Assembly: GCA_965200465.1 (NCBI GenBank)
Contig: OZ241358.1
Span: 248,001 to 312,000 of the forward strand
Direction of reading: 5' to 3'
DNA from: Azophilus sp965200465
GTDB taxonomy: Bacteria > Pseudomonadota > Gammaproteobacteria > Pseudomonadales > Azotimanducaceae
DNA: 64,000 bases
Below the pieces are notes generated by a model that saw nothing but the letters and a program-made list of their open reading frames with translations, was not told where the DNA came from and ran no database searches. Below are positions 17,475 through 25,962 of this stretch, one piece after another. Numbering within the stretch: position 1 is the first letter of the stretch; each line of letters opens with the position of its first letter. Both the position numbers and the translations under genes were made by a program.

Positions 17475-18785
17475 ATGAGTTTGGCAGCTTTTCTGGCGAT
17501 GGCGGCTTCCTGCGCCGAAACCGCTGCTCGCGCCTTGTTCGGATGGTTGCGGCGCCGCGGGCCGCTGCTGGCGATGGGCGTGGCGGCGGCGCTGGCGGTT
17601 CGCTATCCGCTGCTCTCCTTCGAGTCGGGCGACTACCTCCATCGCCTGCGCCCTTGGTACGACTTCATCCAGGCCAACGGCTACTTCTCCGCTTTGGGCG
17701 AACGATTCCACAACTACCCTCCCGCCTACCTCTATGTCTTGGCCGCAACGGCCAAGTTCTTGCCGTGGCTGCCTACGATTGTCGCCATCAAGAGCACGTC
17801 CATCGCCGCTGATTTCGTGCTGGCGTTCTTGGTCGGCAAATGCGTGGCTGTCGCTCATCCGCGGTCGGCCACCATGCCAGCGCTGGCCTTCGTGGCAACG
17901 CTGCTCGCGCCCACAGTGGTGCTCAACAGCGCGATGTGGGGGCAGTGCGACGCAATTTTCACCTCGTTTCTCGTGGCTTCGTTGCATTGCCTGCTGGTGG
18001 GCCGTCAGGGCTGGGCCTGCACGGCCCTCGGAATGGCTTTGGCGTTCAAGCCGCAGGCAATGTTCCTGGCGCCGCTGTTCCTTTGGCTGCTGGCGAACAA
18101 GGCGGTGGATTGGCGCTATTTCCTGCTGACGCCGGCGGTTGTGCTCGCCTCATTCGTCCCGGTGTGGCTTCTGGGGATGCCGCTCGCCGGCCCGCTGTTA
18201 GCGGGCTACTGGCCCTTGGCGAATGCCTTGCCCGGCGCTCGCTTGGGGATGCCGCTCGCCGACCAGCCATTATGGGACTACGGGCACTTGCTCGAGAAGA
18301 CCTCCCGGCTAACCATGAACGCGCCGAATCTCTACGTTTGGATCGCGGGCCCCATGGGCGACGAATACGCCCTCTGGATTCACGGTGCCGGCGTTCTGCT
18401 GGCGGCGGCATTGGTGGTCGGCGTGGCTTGGGTGGCGCGTCGCGCCCGGCGGGGCTTGGCGGGGCGCGGGGAGCCGGTCGCGCTGCTGGCGACGTTTTCG
18501 GTGCTGTTGCTGCCGTATGTCCTGCCCCGCATGCACGACCGCTACTTCTTCGCGGCCGATGTTTTCGCCATCGTGCTGGCGTTCTTCCGCCCCGCCGCCT
18601 ATGCCTATGTGCCGCTGGTTGTTGGTTCGGTGTCGCTGGCGGCGTACTTCCCCGTCCTGTTCGATGGGTGGCCGGTGCCGCCGGAACTGCTGGCGGCAGT
18701 CCTGTTGGCGGTGCTCGTCGCCCTGGGATTGCAATGTTCGCGCACCCTTGCTACATTCCGCGGTCAAGCGCCGAGCCAATCCTAG
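17475..18785 (+). CDS. Polytopic GT-C type glycosyltransferase
   Basis: A 436-residue, very hydrophobic protein with about ten transmembrane helices. Marks of GT-C mannosyltransferase-like (DUF2029/PMT-related) enzymes are GDYLHRLRPWYDFIQANG in the first loop, NYPPAYLYVLA, LNSAMWGQCDAIFT, FKPQAMFLAP, and MHDRYFF near the C-terminus. Such enzymes take a polyprenyl-phosphate sugar and transfer it outside the inner membrane. Substrate and acceptor are unknown. No strong ribosome binding site precedes ATG 17475. Confidence 0.83.
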   Translation: MSLAAFLAMAASCAETAARALFGWLRRRGPLLAMGVAAALAVRYPLLSFESGDYLHRLRPWYDFIQANGYFSALGERFHNYPPAYLYVLAATAKFLPWLPTIVAIKSTSIAADFVLAFLVGKCVAVAHPRSATMPALAFVATLLAPTVVLNSAMWGQCDAIFTSFLVASLHCLLVGRQGWACTALGMALAFKPQAMFLAPLFLWLLANKAVDWRYFLLTPAVVLASFVPVWLLGMPLAGPLLAGYWPLANALPGARLGMPLADQPLWDYGHLLEKTSRLTMNAPNLYVWIAGPMGDEYALWIHGAGVLLAAALVVGVAWVARRARRGLAGRGEPVALLATFSVLLLPYVLPRMHDRYFFAADVFAIVLAFFRPAAYAYVPLVVGSVSLAAYFPVLFDGWPVPPELLAAVLLAVLVALGLQCSRTLATFRGQAPSQS

Positions 18786-19066
18786 GCCGCCGCCCATTCC
18801 GCGCTGACCTCAAGTAGCCGGCAAACGGGAATCCCGGCACAAGTGCAGGCGGGGCTGGTGGGGGAGGCGAGCAGGCATCATCGCATGGGCGTGGTTCCCC
18901 AAACCAGCGGGGATGCCGGCGGGGATGGGATCGATGCGCCGTTGCAGGGGGGCGAAGCGGGCGTCCGAACGGATTCATTGAGCAAGTTCATTGAGCAAGC
19001 GCCACTCAAGATGCCAAGGCTGGATGAAGCCACGCTTGGGATGAACAGGAAAGGGCAAAAACGGAA

Positions 19067-20161
19067 GTGAGAAACACCACAGCGGCGAACAGCGCACAAC
19101 AATCCGAACGGGTTGCGGTGACTGTGATCGTTCCGGCTTTCAACTCCGAAACCACCATAAGGGCCACTCTTGATTCGATCTTGGCGCAGGTGTACGAAGG
19201 CCCCATAGAGGTGATTGTGGCCGATGGAGCCGGCTTCTCGGCCACCTCGGAGCTAGTCAGGAAGCGATACCAGAGCGTAAAATTGGTTGCCAATCCGCAA
19301 CGCACCGCTGCCAACGGCTTGAATGCGGCTCTCCGCGTAGCCACCGGCTCCGTTGTGGTGCGGTGCGACTCCCATGCAACTTTTCCACCGGAATATGTGC
19401 GGCGCTCGGTCGAGATTTTGGAAGGGTCGGGGGCGGCGGTTGTGGGTGGACGCCAGCAGCCTGTCGGGGAAACCATCTTCGAGCGCGCTGTGGGCATTTC
19501 GCTCACCACTCCGCTTGGCGCCGGCGACGCCCGCTATCGCCTGGGCGGAAGGGCAGGCCCGGCTGACACCGTTTACTTGGGGGTGTTCCGCCGCGACGCA
19601 TTGAGTTTGGTCGGGGGGTTCAATCCGCTCCTGGACTGCGGAGAGGACACGGACTGCAACTGGCGTTTGCGCAAACATGGTCAATCGGTGTGGTTCGACC
19701 CGTCGCTGACTGTCTTCTATCGGCCGCGGAGCACACTGCGGGAACTGGTGCGGCAGTATTTCCGTTACGGGCGCTGGAAGTTCGCAGTGCTTGGGCGACA
19801 TCCCGCTGAGCTGCGGCTCCGCCATCTCGCGTCTCCCCTGCTGACTCTCGGTTTGGCTGCCTCTGCGCTGCTCGGGTTGGCCGGAGTGGCCGGAGCGACG
19901 GCGCTGCCGTTGCTGTACGCCGCCACGCTGACCTTGGCTGCGGTGGTTCTCGGCATTCGTCGTCGAGATGCCGCGGCGCTTTTGCTCCCCGTGGTTCTGC
20001 CGACGATGCACTTAGGCTGGGGCCTAGGGTTCCTAATGCCGAGCCGATGGCCCCTTGCCAATCCTTCGCATTCCTCGTCCACAGCGGCTGCAAGCTTGAG
20101 CTCGGATGTGGTCCATGATCAGGTAGTGGACATTCAGACCCCCCCCCCCCCCCCCCGCTAA
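19067..20161 (+). CDS. GT2-family glycosyltransferase with membrane tail
   Basis: A 364-residue protein. The N-terminal GT-A fold shows VTVIVPAFNSETTIRATLDSI, VRCDSHATFPPEY (metal-binding DxD-like position), GGRQQP and the acceptor motif GEDTDCNWRLRKHG. The C-terminal third has three hydrophobic helices ending about LPTMHLGWGLGFLMP. This layout fits ExoA-like glycosyltransferases of exported polysaccharides. GTG 19067 is used, with a purine-rich stretch upstream. A run of 18 C lies in the last codons, so the final residues (PPPPPR) depend on run length; the catalytic part does not. Confidence 0.85.
   Translation: MRNTTAANSAQQSERVAVTVIVPAFNSETTIRATLDSILAQVYEGPIEVIVADGAGFSATSELVRKRYQSVKLVANPQRTAANGLNAALRVATGSVVVRCDSHATFPPEYVRRSVEILEGSGAAVVGGRQQPVGETIFERAVGISLTTPLGAGDARYRLGGRAGPADTVYLGVFRRDALSLVGGFNPLLDCGEDTDCNWRLRKHGQSVWFDPSLTVFYRPRSTLRELVRQYFRYGRWKFAVLGRHPAELRLRHLASPLLTLGLAASALLGLAGVAGATALPLLYAATLTLAAVVLGIRRRDAAALLLPVVLPTMHLGWGLGFLMPSRWPLANPSHSSSTAAASLSSDVVHDQVVDIQTPPPPPR
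20139..20156. repeat. Homopolymer run of 18 C
   Basis: Eighteen consecutive C at the 3' end of the GT2 gene, just before its TAA. Removing one base would extend the protein by about 11 residues instead of stopping at once. Runs this long are prone to slippage in cells and to error in sequencing. Confidence 0.9.
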
Positions 20162-20262
20162 TGCCCGATAAGGACTTGGCGGGCGCCTAAACATCCAGCT
20201 TTTGCGCCCTGGGTTGCGGAGCTTGCGGAAGCACATGTGCTCCGCCAGCGGAACAATGGCGC

Positions 20263-21684
20263 ATGGTTGGCCGGCGCCCCATCATGGTCCGAAGCAACGA
20301 CGTCAGCCTGCCGAGTGCGCCGCGTCAGTGGCACGTTCGGGTTTGGTCTTTGTCTTGGCCGATGATTCTGGCGAATCTGGCCATTCCCTTGGTCAGCGCC
20401 GTGGATACGGCGGTGATGGGGCGCCTGCCGGATGCGCGCTACCTTGGCGCGGTGGCCGTTGGGGCGGCGGTGATGAACGCCCTTTATTGGATGGTCGGCT
20501 TCTTGCGCATGAGCGCCACCGGCCTGACGGCCCAAGCGCTGGGCGCCGGGGACCGCACCGAATTGGGGGCGGTGGCGTTGCGGGGCGCAGCAGCGGCGGC
20601 CGCTCTGGGCGTATTGCTGCTGGTCGGCCAAGGCCCCTTGAGGGAATTGGCTCTATGGCTATTCGACGCCAGCCACGAAGTGGAGGCATTGGCCGGCGGC
20701 TATCTGAGCATCCGCATTTGGGGTGCGCCGGCGTTGCTGTTTTACTTGGTGGCGCTCGGCACACTGTTCGGCTTGCAGCGGATGCGGGCCGCCTTGGTCA
20801 TCAGCCTAGTGCTGAACCTCACCAACGCGGGACTGGACCTGCTGTTCGTGGTCGGCTTCGGTTGGGGCGTCAACGGCGTGGCGGCCGGCACGGTCATCAG
20901 CGAGTGGCTGGCGGCTGCAATGAGCTTCGTTGCCGCCAACCGCGCCCTGGTTCAGCACGGTCGGCAGTGGCCTGACGCGCCCCGGATGTTGGGCCGGGCG
21001 CCTTGGGCGCGGCTGTTCAACATCGGCGCCAACTTGGTGGTGCGCACCTTCATGGTGCAGCTTCCCTTCTTTCTGGTGACTGCGTTGGGCGCCTCCTTGG
21101 GAAATGAGGTGCTGGCCGCCAACGCCGTGCTGCTGCTGTTCCTGCAAATCACCGCCTATGGGCTGGACGGCTTCGCCCATGCCGCCGAAACCTTGGCCGG
21201 CTACGCCTACGGCAAGCGGGACGCTAAGGGATTGCGCCAAGCCAGCGGCTACAGCGCCGTTTGGGCTGGGCTGTTCGCCTGCCTTTACAGCGCCTGCTAT
21301 TGGTTTCTGGGCGAATGGCTGATTGGCTTGGCGACCGTGCTGCCGGACGTGCGCGCGGCGGCGGCCGCCTACCTGCCTTGGTTGGTCGCCCTGCCCTTGG
21401 CCTGTGTGTGGGCCTTCATGCTGGACGGCATCTTCATCGGCGCCACCCGCACGGCGGAGATGCGCAACGCCATGTTCATCGCCAGCGCCGCCTATCTGCT
21501 GACTTTGTGGCTGTCCTTTAAGCCCTTGGGCAACCACGGCGTTTGGCTGTCCATGCTGGTGTTCATGGCCGCCCGCAGCATCGCCTTGGGCCTGCTGTAC
21601 CCGGGCCTTGAGCGCCGCGCAGCTTCGCCCAATGGCGGCAATTTCGGAGAAAAACCGAATTTTAGACAAATAATTAGTATTTAG
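20263..21684 (+). CDS. MATE-family multidrug/DinF-like efflux transporter
   Basis: A 473-residue polytopic protein with about twelve helices. WPMILANLAIPLVSAVDTAVMG at the N-terminus is the MATE/DinF signature, and YGLDGFAHAAETLAGYAYG in the second half is typical of the DinF branch. It would export cationic compounds by Na+ or H+ antiport. The final residues after YPGLERRAAS change to an AT-rich, unconserved tail (GNFGEKPNFRQIISI), just where composition drops, as if the original 3' end had been replaced. Start ATG 20263 or 20284; neither has a strong binding site. Confidence 0.87.
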   Translation: MVGRRPIMVRSNDVSLPSAPRQWHVRVWSLSWPMILANLAIPLVSAVDTAVMGRLPDARYLGAVAVGAAVMNALYWMVGFLRMSATGLTAQALGAGDRTELGAVALRGAAAAAALGVLLLVGQGPLRELALWLFDASHEVEALAGGYLSIRIWGAPALLFYLVALGTLFGLQRMRAALVISLVLNLTNAGLDLLFVVGFGWGVNGVAAGTVISEWLAAAMSFVAANRALVQHGRQWPDAPRMLGRAPWARLFNIGANLVVRTFMVQLPFFLVTALGASLGNEVLAANAVLLLFLQITAYGLDGFAHAAETLAGYAYGKRDAKGLRQASGYSAVWAGLFACLYSACYWFLGEWLIGLATVLPDVRAAAAAYLPWLVALPLACVWAFMLDGIFIGATRTAEMRNAMFIASAAYLLTLWLSFKPLGNHGVWLSMLVFMAARSIALGLLYPGLERRAASPNGGNFGEKPNFRQIISI

Positions 21685-21745
21685 GTGCTAAAAACTATTG
21701 ACAAGCATGTGTCTCACCGATAGCATTTTCAAAATTAGTATTTAG
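21672..21745. repeat. 13-bp direct repeat around the island boundary
   Basis: AATTAGTATTTAG occurs at 21672-21684, where it forms the end of the MATE gene, and again at 21733-21745. The copies are 61 bases apart and flank the sigma-70 promoter of the ECF sigma gene. It may be an insertion scar or a regulator site. Confidence 0.6.
21698..21726 (+). promoter_or_regulatory. Sigma-70 promoter for the ECF sigma gene
   Basis: TTGACA at 21698-21703 and TAGCAT at 21721-21726 are separated by exactly 17 bases. Transcription would begin about 21733, leaving a short leader before the gene at 21772. Confidence 0.65.
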
Positions 21746-21771
21746 TCCCTATTTACTAAGAGGGGAGATCT

Positions 21772-22323
21772 ATGGCAATTAGTGAAGGTGAAGTTGGGGC
21801 ACTCTTTTATTCGGAACACGACAATCTCGTCCGAAAAATACAAGGAATTGTGAAAGGCAAGTCAGATGCAGAAGACGTGGCCCAGCTCGCCTATATCAGG
21901 CTCATTGAGAAAATAAGGAGCGGTTACGAAATTCAACAAGGCCGCGCCTTTCTATTTCGCGTTGCGACCAACATCGCGATTGACCACCATCGAAAAACTA
22001 AGATTGAGAATGCTCGTCTTGTTTCTTATTCGTTCTCCTCTAACGACTACGTACATACCGAAACAGAATTCAATCAGGAAATTGAGGCCTCAGCTTCGAC
22101 TGACCCACGCTTTGAAGATTGCATAGATGCGACTCGCCGATTCGCCGAAGTTCAAGCGTCACTTAGGGACCTGTCCCCAAAGTGTCGAATAGTATTTCAA
22201 GTCCACAAATTCGATGAATTGAGCTACAAACAGACTGCGGCAACATTGGGCATCAGCATAAGCATGGTTGAGAAGCATATGTCACATGCCCTAACGCATG
22301 TTCGTGATGCGGTCGCTGCCTAA
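21772..22323 (+). CDS. ECF-family RNA polymerase sigma factor
   Basis: A 183-residue protein. Region 2 is seen as DAEDVAQLAYIRLIEKI with AFLFRVATNIAIDHHRK, and region 4 as LSPKCRIVFQVHKFDELSYK then AATLGISISMVEKHMSHAL, a helix-turn-helix typical of FecI-like ECF factors. It would redirect RNA polymerase to a small promoter set. A GAGGGGAGA ribosome binding site precedes ATG 21772. FecI-like factors usually sit beside a FecR anti-sigma gene and a TonB receptor; neither is adjacent here. Base use is clearly AT-richer than the genes to its left. Confidence 0.9.
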   Translation: MAISEGEVGALFYSEHDNLVRKIQGIVKGKSDAEDVAQLAYIRLIEKIRSGYEIQQGRAFLFRVATNIAIDHHRKTKIENARLVSYSFSSNDYVHTETEFNQEIEASASTDPRFEDCIDATRRFAEVQASLRDLSPKCRIVFQVHKFDELSYKQTAATLGISISMVEKHMSHALTHVRDAVAA

Positions 22324-22669
22324 TCTTCAACTTCTCCGTTTTCTACACTGTTATCTTGCAACCTGAAGAACCGGTCCAATTGGTATTCAGTTCCACCAAA
22401 CATCTGTCCGAACACAACGATTCACTTTAGGTGGCGACCAACTTCGACCGCCGGCCCATCATGGACCTGCTCAAGCCCAAGCCGCCGGACCCGTCAGACC
22501 GCCAGCCCCAACTCGTCCTGAAGCTCGCATGTCGAGAAACGTCTCGGTCACTCTGTGGTAGCCCAGCTACTCAAACAGCAGCAAGGCATCTATTGGCAGG
22601 ATTAAGCCTAAAAGCAGATCCATCCATCTGGTGGGTAAAACTCTAGCTAAGAAGCAAAGAACTTTGCGT
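22324..22669. other. 346-bp interval with a GC-rich remnant
   Basis: This lies between the sigma gene and the TetR gene. A GC-rich patch at about 22430-22530 sits in AT-rich DNA; its plus-strand frame reads ATNFDRRPIMDLLKPKPPDP and then loses coherence. It looks like foreign debris. No gene, RNA or terminator was recognised. Confidence 0.35.
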
Positions 22670-23371
22670 CTATCCCCAAGAGTGCTTGCGAATTCGGCCA
22701 AGCACTTCGGTATCTGATTCAGATTCGATGTGGAGCTGCGCCCGGCATTCCTCTACGAAAGCCTGATTAAAGTGGTCGGCACACATCCCGAACAAGAGGC
22801 TAAAGTTCTGGATGACTCCATGGCAAATGGCGAGATCCGCTTCTACCAAGTCATTGTCTCTTGCCCGATGGGTCTCGAAGTAAAGCCACGATTGCCACAA
22901 GTGCCATTGGTTTTCGGCGATGATCGCCGTTGAGTGCGGTGGCTTAGGAGGATACATCGCTTTTACTGCGACCTCATCGTCGAGCAACTTTTGGAATTGC
23001 CCAACGGCCCAGTCATGAAATTCGAAGTACTGTTCATCTAGCTGCTTGTTTTTTTCCAAAATATTCTGAAGCGAACAAAAGAAAAAACGATACTTCCAAA
23101 GACTACGACCAATTCCGATTTGAAATTGAGCACAGTACGATGCGCTCAATGGCCTGACAACGGTAGCACTCGGCGTTAGAGACTCGCGCATCTCCGCTTC
23201 AATCAGGGGGAAGATGCTTCCCAGGATCGCATCTTTGGATTTGAAGTGGTAGTTCAGATTTCCAGGACTGATGCCTAGTTCCGCTGCTATGCGGTTTACG
23301 GGAACGTTTTGCACTCCGTGCTTGTTGAAGAGCTCAATGCTCGCGGCAATGATCTTGTCTTTCGTTTTCAT
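22670..23371 (-). CDS. TetR-family transcriptional regulator
   Basis: A 233-residue regulator. The N-terminal helix-turn-helix is clear: KDKIIAASIELFNKHGVQNV, then INRIAAELG-type sequence VNRIAAELGISPGNLNYHFKSKDAI. The C-terminal ligand domain is aromatic-rich (YCAQFQIGIGRSLWKYRFFF). It lies at the downstream end of the minus-strand catabolic operon, 133 bp after the CaiB gene, so it probably represses that operon and is relieved by a pathway acyl-CoA or substrate. ATG 23371 was chosen because the homologous region begins there. Confidence 0.88.
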   Translation of the reverse strand: MKTKDKIIAASIELFNKHGVQNVPVNRIAAELGISPGNLNYHFKSKDAILGSIFPLIEAEMRESLTPSATVVRPLSASYCAQFQIGIGRSLWKYRFFFCSLQNILEKNKQLDEQYFEFHDWAVGQFQKLLDDEVAVKAMYPPKPPHSTAIIAENQWHLWQSWLYFETHRARDNDLVEADLAICHGVIQNFSLLFGMCADHFNQAFVEECRAQLHIESESDTEVLGRIRKHSWG

Positions 23372-23504
23372 GCTCAAACCGTGTTTCCCTTCTGTGGTCA
23401 AATTGACCCCGCTTCGTCACCAATTGTGGAGGCAGCCATGACCAAAGGAAACACCATGATCCAAGTGACCGTTCTTTACCCCCGAATAAAGGATGTGCAA
23501 CGCT

Positions 23505-24686
23505 CTACATACTTCTCGACTCTAAAGAAATTTCTTCAGTGCTTTGTCGAATTTGATCGTCACTCCAGTTCAACCAATCCTTCAACGCACTGAAATTGTC
23601 TTCCCCTTTGCTTGAGGTCTTTGCGCCCTGCGAAACACCGCTTTCCGCATTAGAGAACCGGTAAGGCGATTGCATTGTTAACAACAATCCACCCGCGCCA
23701 TCGTCTACTTCAATGTGGACCCCTCGAGGTCCAACGCTTGGAAGACTATAAGCTTCGATGCCGTGGTCACGAACCCTACCCCAATGTACACGGGCGCCAT
23801 CCAAACGCTCAGTGAGTGCATCAAAGTCTGTAAACGTCAAAAGATAGTTCTGCAGGGCTTCCATTCTGAGTTCAGTTTTCTCACTCTTCGACTGGCCTTC
23901 GCTTGCGGGATCTACTAGCGCTTCGTCGCGCAATAGCGCTTTCCATATGACCGGGAAAGCCCCAGCTATAGCGATTTTTGTCAGACCTGGTGCATCCCAA
24001 ATGCGACAACGATTCAGTTGTTGGTCCTCGGTCCATGTGTCATCCAAAATCATGTTGGCAAAGTCATCGGTGGCATGAAGGGCATTTAACATAGCCATAT
24101 CGATGTGCTGACCCACCCCCGTATTTCGCACGTGGTTAATCGCTGCGAGTACCGCAATCGTCCCATGCAGTGACGCAAGCGTATCTCCTAGTGAAATGCA
24201 GATATCGGTTCCCGTACCCCCGTCAACGCGACTTTGCCTTGCCAGCAGCCCAGTTTCTGCATGTAACAGCGGCGCGTACGCACCTCTGTCGCGTTCAGGG
24301 CCGTCCTGCCCATAACCGGATATCGAAAGCATGATTAACTTCGGATTGGCTTCCCGTAGTTGATCCCATCCAACTCCCAATCGATCCATCACACCTGGCC
24401 GGAAGTTTTCAATCACCACATCTGCTTTTTGCGCAAGGGCGATGATTAGTTCGGCAGCGCCATTCTTTTTCAAATCAATGCAAACGTTCCGCTTGCCGAC
24501 GTTGTGCTGAATATAGTAGCCGGAAGCGTCGCCAACCTTTTTGCCGATCTGCCTCGTTACGTCTCCGTCGGGCGGCTCGACCTTGAGAACATCTGCACCC
24601 AAATCGGAGAGCATTCGGCCGGCGTAGGGTCCAGACAACACTCTCGACAGATCTAATACCCGGATACCATCCAGCGGATACGTCAT
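23505..24686 (-). CDS. CaiB/BaiF family CoA-transferase
   Basis: A 393-residue class III CoA-transferase. Family marks are GIRVLDLSRVLSGPYAGRMLSDLGADVLKVE at the N-terminus and the catalytic aspartate in SLGDTLASLHG (D168). It moves CoA between carboxylic acids, so it could activate the pathway substrate without ATP. It starts 5 bases after the stop of the crotonase gene, which indicates one transcript. The C-terminal 100 residues are less conserved, as usual. Confidence 0.92.
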   Translation of the reverse strand: MTYPLDGIRVLDLSRVLSGPYAGRMLSDLGADVLKVEPPDGDVTRQIGKKVGDASGYYIQHNVGKRNVCIDLKKNGAAELIIALAQKADVVIENFRPGVMDRLGVGWDQLREANPKLIMLSISGYGQDGPERDRGAYAPLLHAETGLLARQSRVDGGTGTDICISLGDTLASLHGTIAVLAAINHVRNTGVGQHIDMAMLNALHATDDFANMILDDTWTEDQQLNRCRIWDAPGLTKIAIAGAFPVIWKALLRDEALVDPASEGQSKSEKTELRMEALQNYLLTFTDFDALTERLDGARVHWGRVRDHGIEAYSLPSVGPRGVHIEVDDGAGGLLLTMQSPYRFSNAESGVSQGAKTSSKGEDNFSALKDWLNWSDDQIRQSTEEISLESRSM

Positions 24687-24691
24687 GCGAT

Positions 24692-25483
24692 CTAACCGTT
24701 TTTCGCTGCTCTTTTTGCGAGAAAAGACTTAACCGCATCCAGGTGATGGCGCCCGTTCATACTTAGGGCTTCATAAGCCATCCCCGAGTCCATCACGCTA
24801 TGCATCAGTTGTTTCAACCCCACATTTGCGATGGTTTTGGTCCAGTTGATCGCCTCAGTGGCGCCGTTGGCTAACTGGCTCGCCAATTCCTCGACGGCGT
24901 TGTCCAGCTCACTCTTTTCCGCAAACACATGATTGATTAGACCCAGTTCGCAGGCGCGCTTAGCAGTGAGGAAGTTGCCTGTCAGGAGAAATTCCTTCGC
25001 TCGCGCGTATCCTAAAAGCTGAGGCCAAATGAGTGCGCCGCCGTCTCCTGCAACCAGCCCGACCCTGACATGGGGGTCAGCCAGCTTGGCACCTTCATCT
25101 GCAAGAATTATGTCGCACAACAACGCGATTGAGGCACCCAGGCCGATTGCATCGCCGTTGAGTCGGCAAATAATCGGCTTCTCAAGTTCAACAAGACTGT
25201 AGACGATGCGCTTACCCTGAATGTTCTGAAACGTGTATCGGGAAGCATCCTCGCTCAAGCGTTCCATCATGGAGACATCACCACCTGAGCAAAATGCACG
25301 CCCTTCGCCCGTAAGAACAATTACAGAAGACTCCTGATCGAGCGCGGCATCATAGAAAACTGTGGCGAGCTCGTGGTGCAGTTGCTCATCAACAGCGTTT
25401 AGAGCAGCAGGCCTATTCAGAATGATGCGCAATATTCTGCCGTCTCGTTCGAATCGAATGCACTGATAGTCTTCAAACTTCAT
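24692..25483 (-). CDS. Crotonase-superfamily protein (enoyl-CoA hydratase/isomerase-like) lacking both catalytic Glu
   Basis: A 263-residue crotonase-fold protein: LNRPAALNAVDEQLHHEL, FCSGGDVSMM (oxyanion hole), and GDAIGLGASIALLCDIILAD. Classical hydratases have Glu in GGGCELA and in QPE; here the positions read GLGASIA and ADPHVRVG, so both acids are absent. The GLVAGDGGALIWP segment marks a subfamily often annotated as hydratase but likely doing other acyl-CoA chemistry. ATG 25483 has AGGAACAGGT upstream. It is part of the tight minus-strand operon. Confidence 0.88.
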   Translation of the reverse strand: MKFEDYQCIRFERDGRILRIILNRPAALNAVDEQLHHELATVFYDAALDQESSVIVLTGEGRAFCSGGDVSMMERLSEDASRYTFQNIQGKRIVYSLVELEKPIICRLNGDAIGLGASIALLCDIILADEGAKLADPHVRVGLVAGDGGALIWPQLLGYARAKEFLLTGNFLTAKRACELGLINHVFAEKSELDNAVEELASQLANGATEAINWTKTIANVGLKQLMHSVMDSGMAYEALSMNGRHHLDAVKSFLAKRAAKNG

Positions 25484-25509
25484 ACCTGTTCCTTTTTTGC
25501 TAGGTTTTA

Positions 25510-25962
25510 TCAAGATCGACGAGGCAAGCGGACCACGTACTCGGCAGGCGTCGTTTTGCCAACTCTTTGGTTTTCTAACCAAACATGAAGCTTAACGACA
25601 GAATCACCAGACTCATCTACATATTTTTCCTGCACTTCGCCTTGAGACGCCACAGTGTCTCCGCTCATATTCATACCGCGCATCTGAAAGGAAAACTTCT
25701 TTACCCAACCTTCCACACCCATCCAGTCTGTCACTGCGCGCGACAACATCCCGGCCGTCCATCCGGTGTTATAGAAGATACCTTTGTGTCCGCTATCAAT
25801 TGCATAATCTGGGTCATGATGAATGCGGTTCCAATCCTGCGAGCCTTGGACTTGGGTCACCATCGTGGTCCAGTTAAGTGCCATAGAAAATCCAGACACC
25901 GAATCTCCAACGGCGACATCGTCCCAATAGCGAACCTCAGAGTAGGATGGCGCTTCGCTCAT
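25510..25962 (-). CDS. MaoC-like hot-dog dehydratase subunit
   Basis: A 150-residue single hot-dog protein. VTQVQGSQDWNRIHHDPDYAIDSG carries the D-x-x-x-x-H hydratase motif of MaoC/R-specific enoyl-CoA hydratases, followed by GIFYNTGWTAGMLSRAVTDW. The adjacent upstream gene encodes a second hot-dog protein and overlaps this start by ATGA. The two probably form a heteromeric double-hot-dog hydratase of the type used on bulky CoA esters such as steroid side chains. Confidence 0.82.
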   Translation of the reverse strand: MSEAPSYSEVRYWDDVAVGDSVSGFSMALNWTTMVTQVQGSQDWNRIHHDPDYAIDSGHKGIFYNTGWTAGMLSRAVTDWMGVEGWVKKFSFQMRGMNMSGDTVASQGEVQEKYVDESGDSVVKLHVWLENQRVGKTTPAEYVVRLPRRS

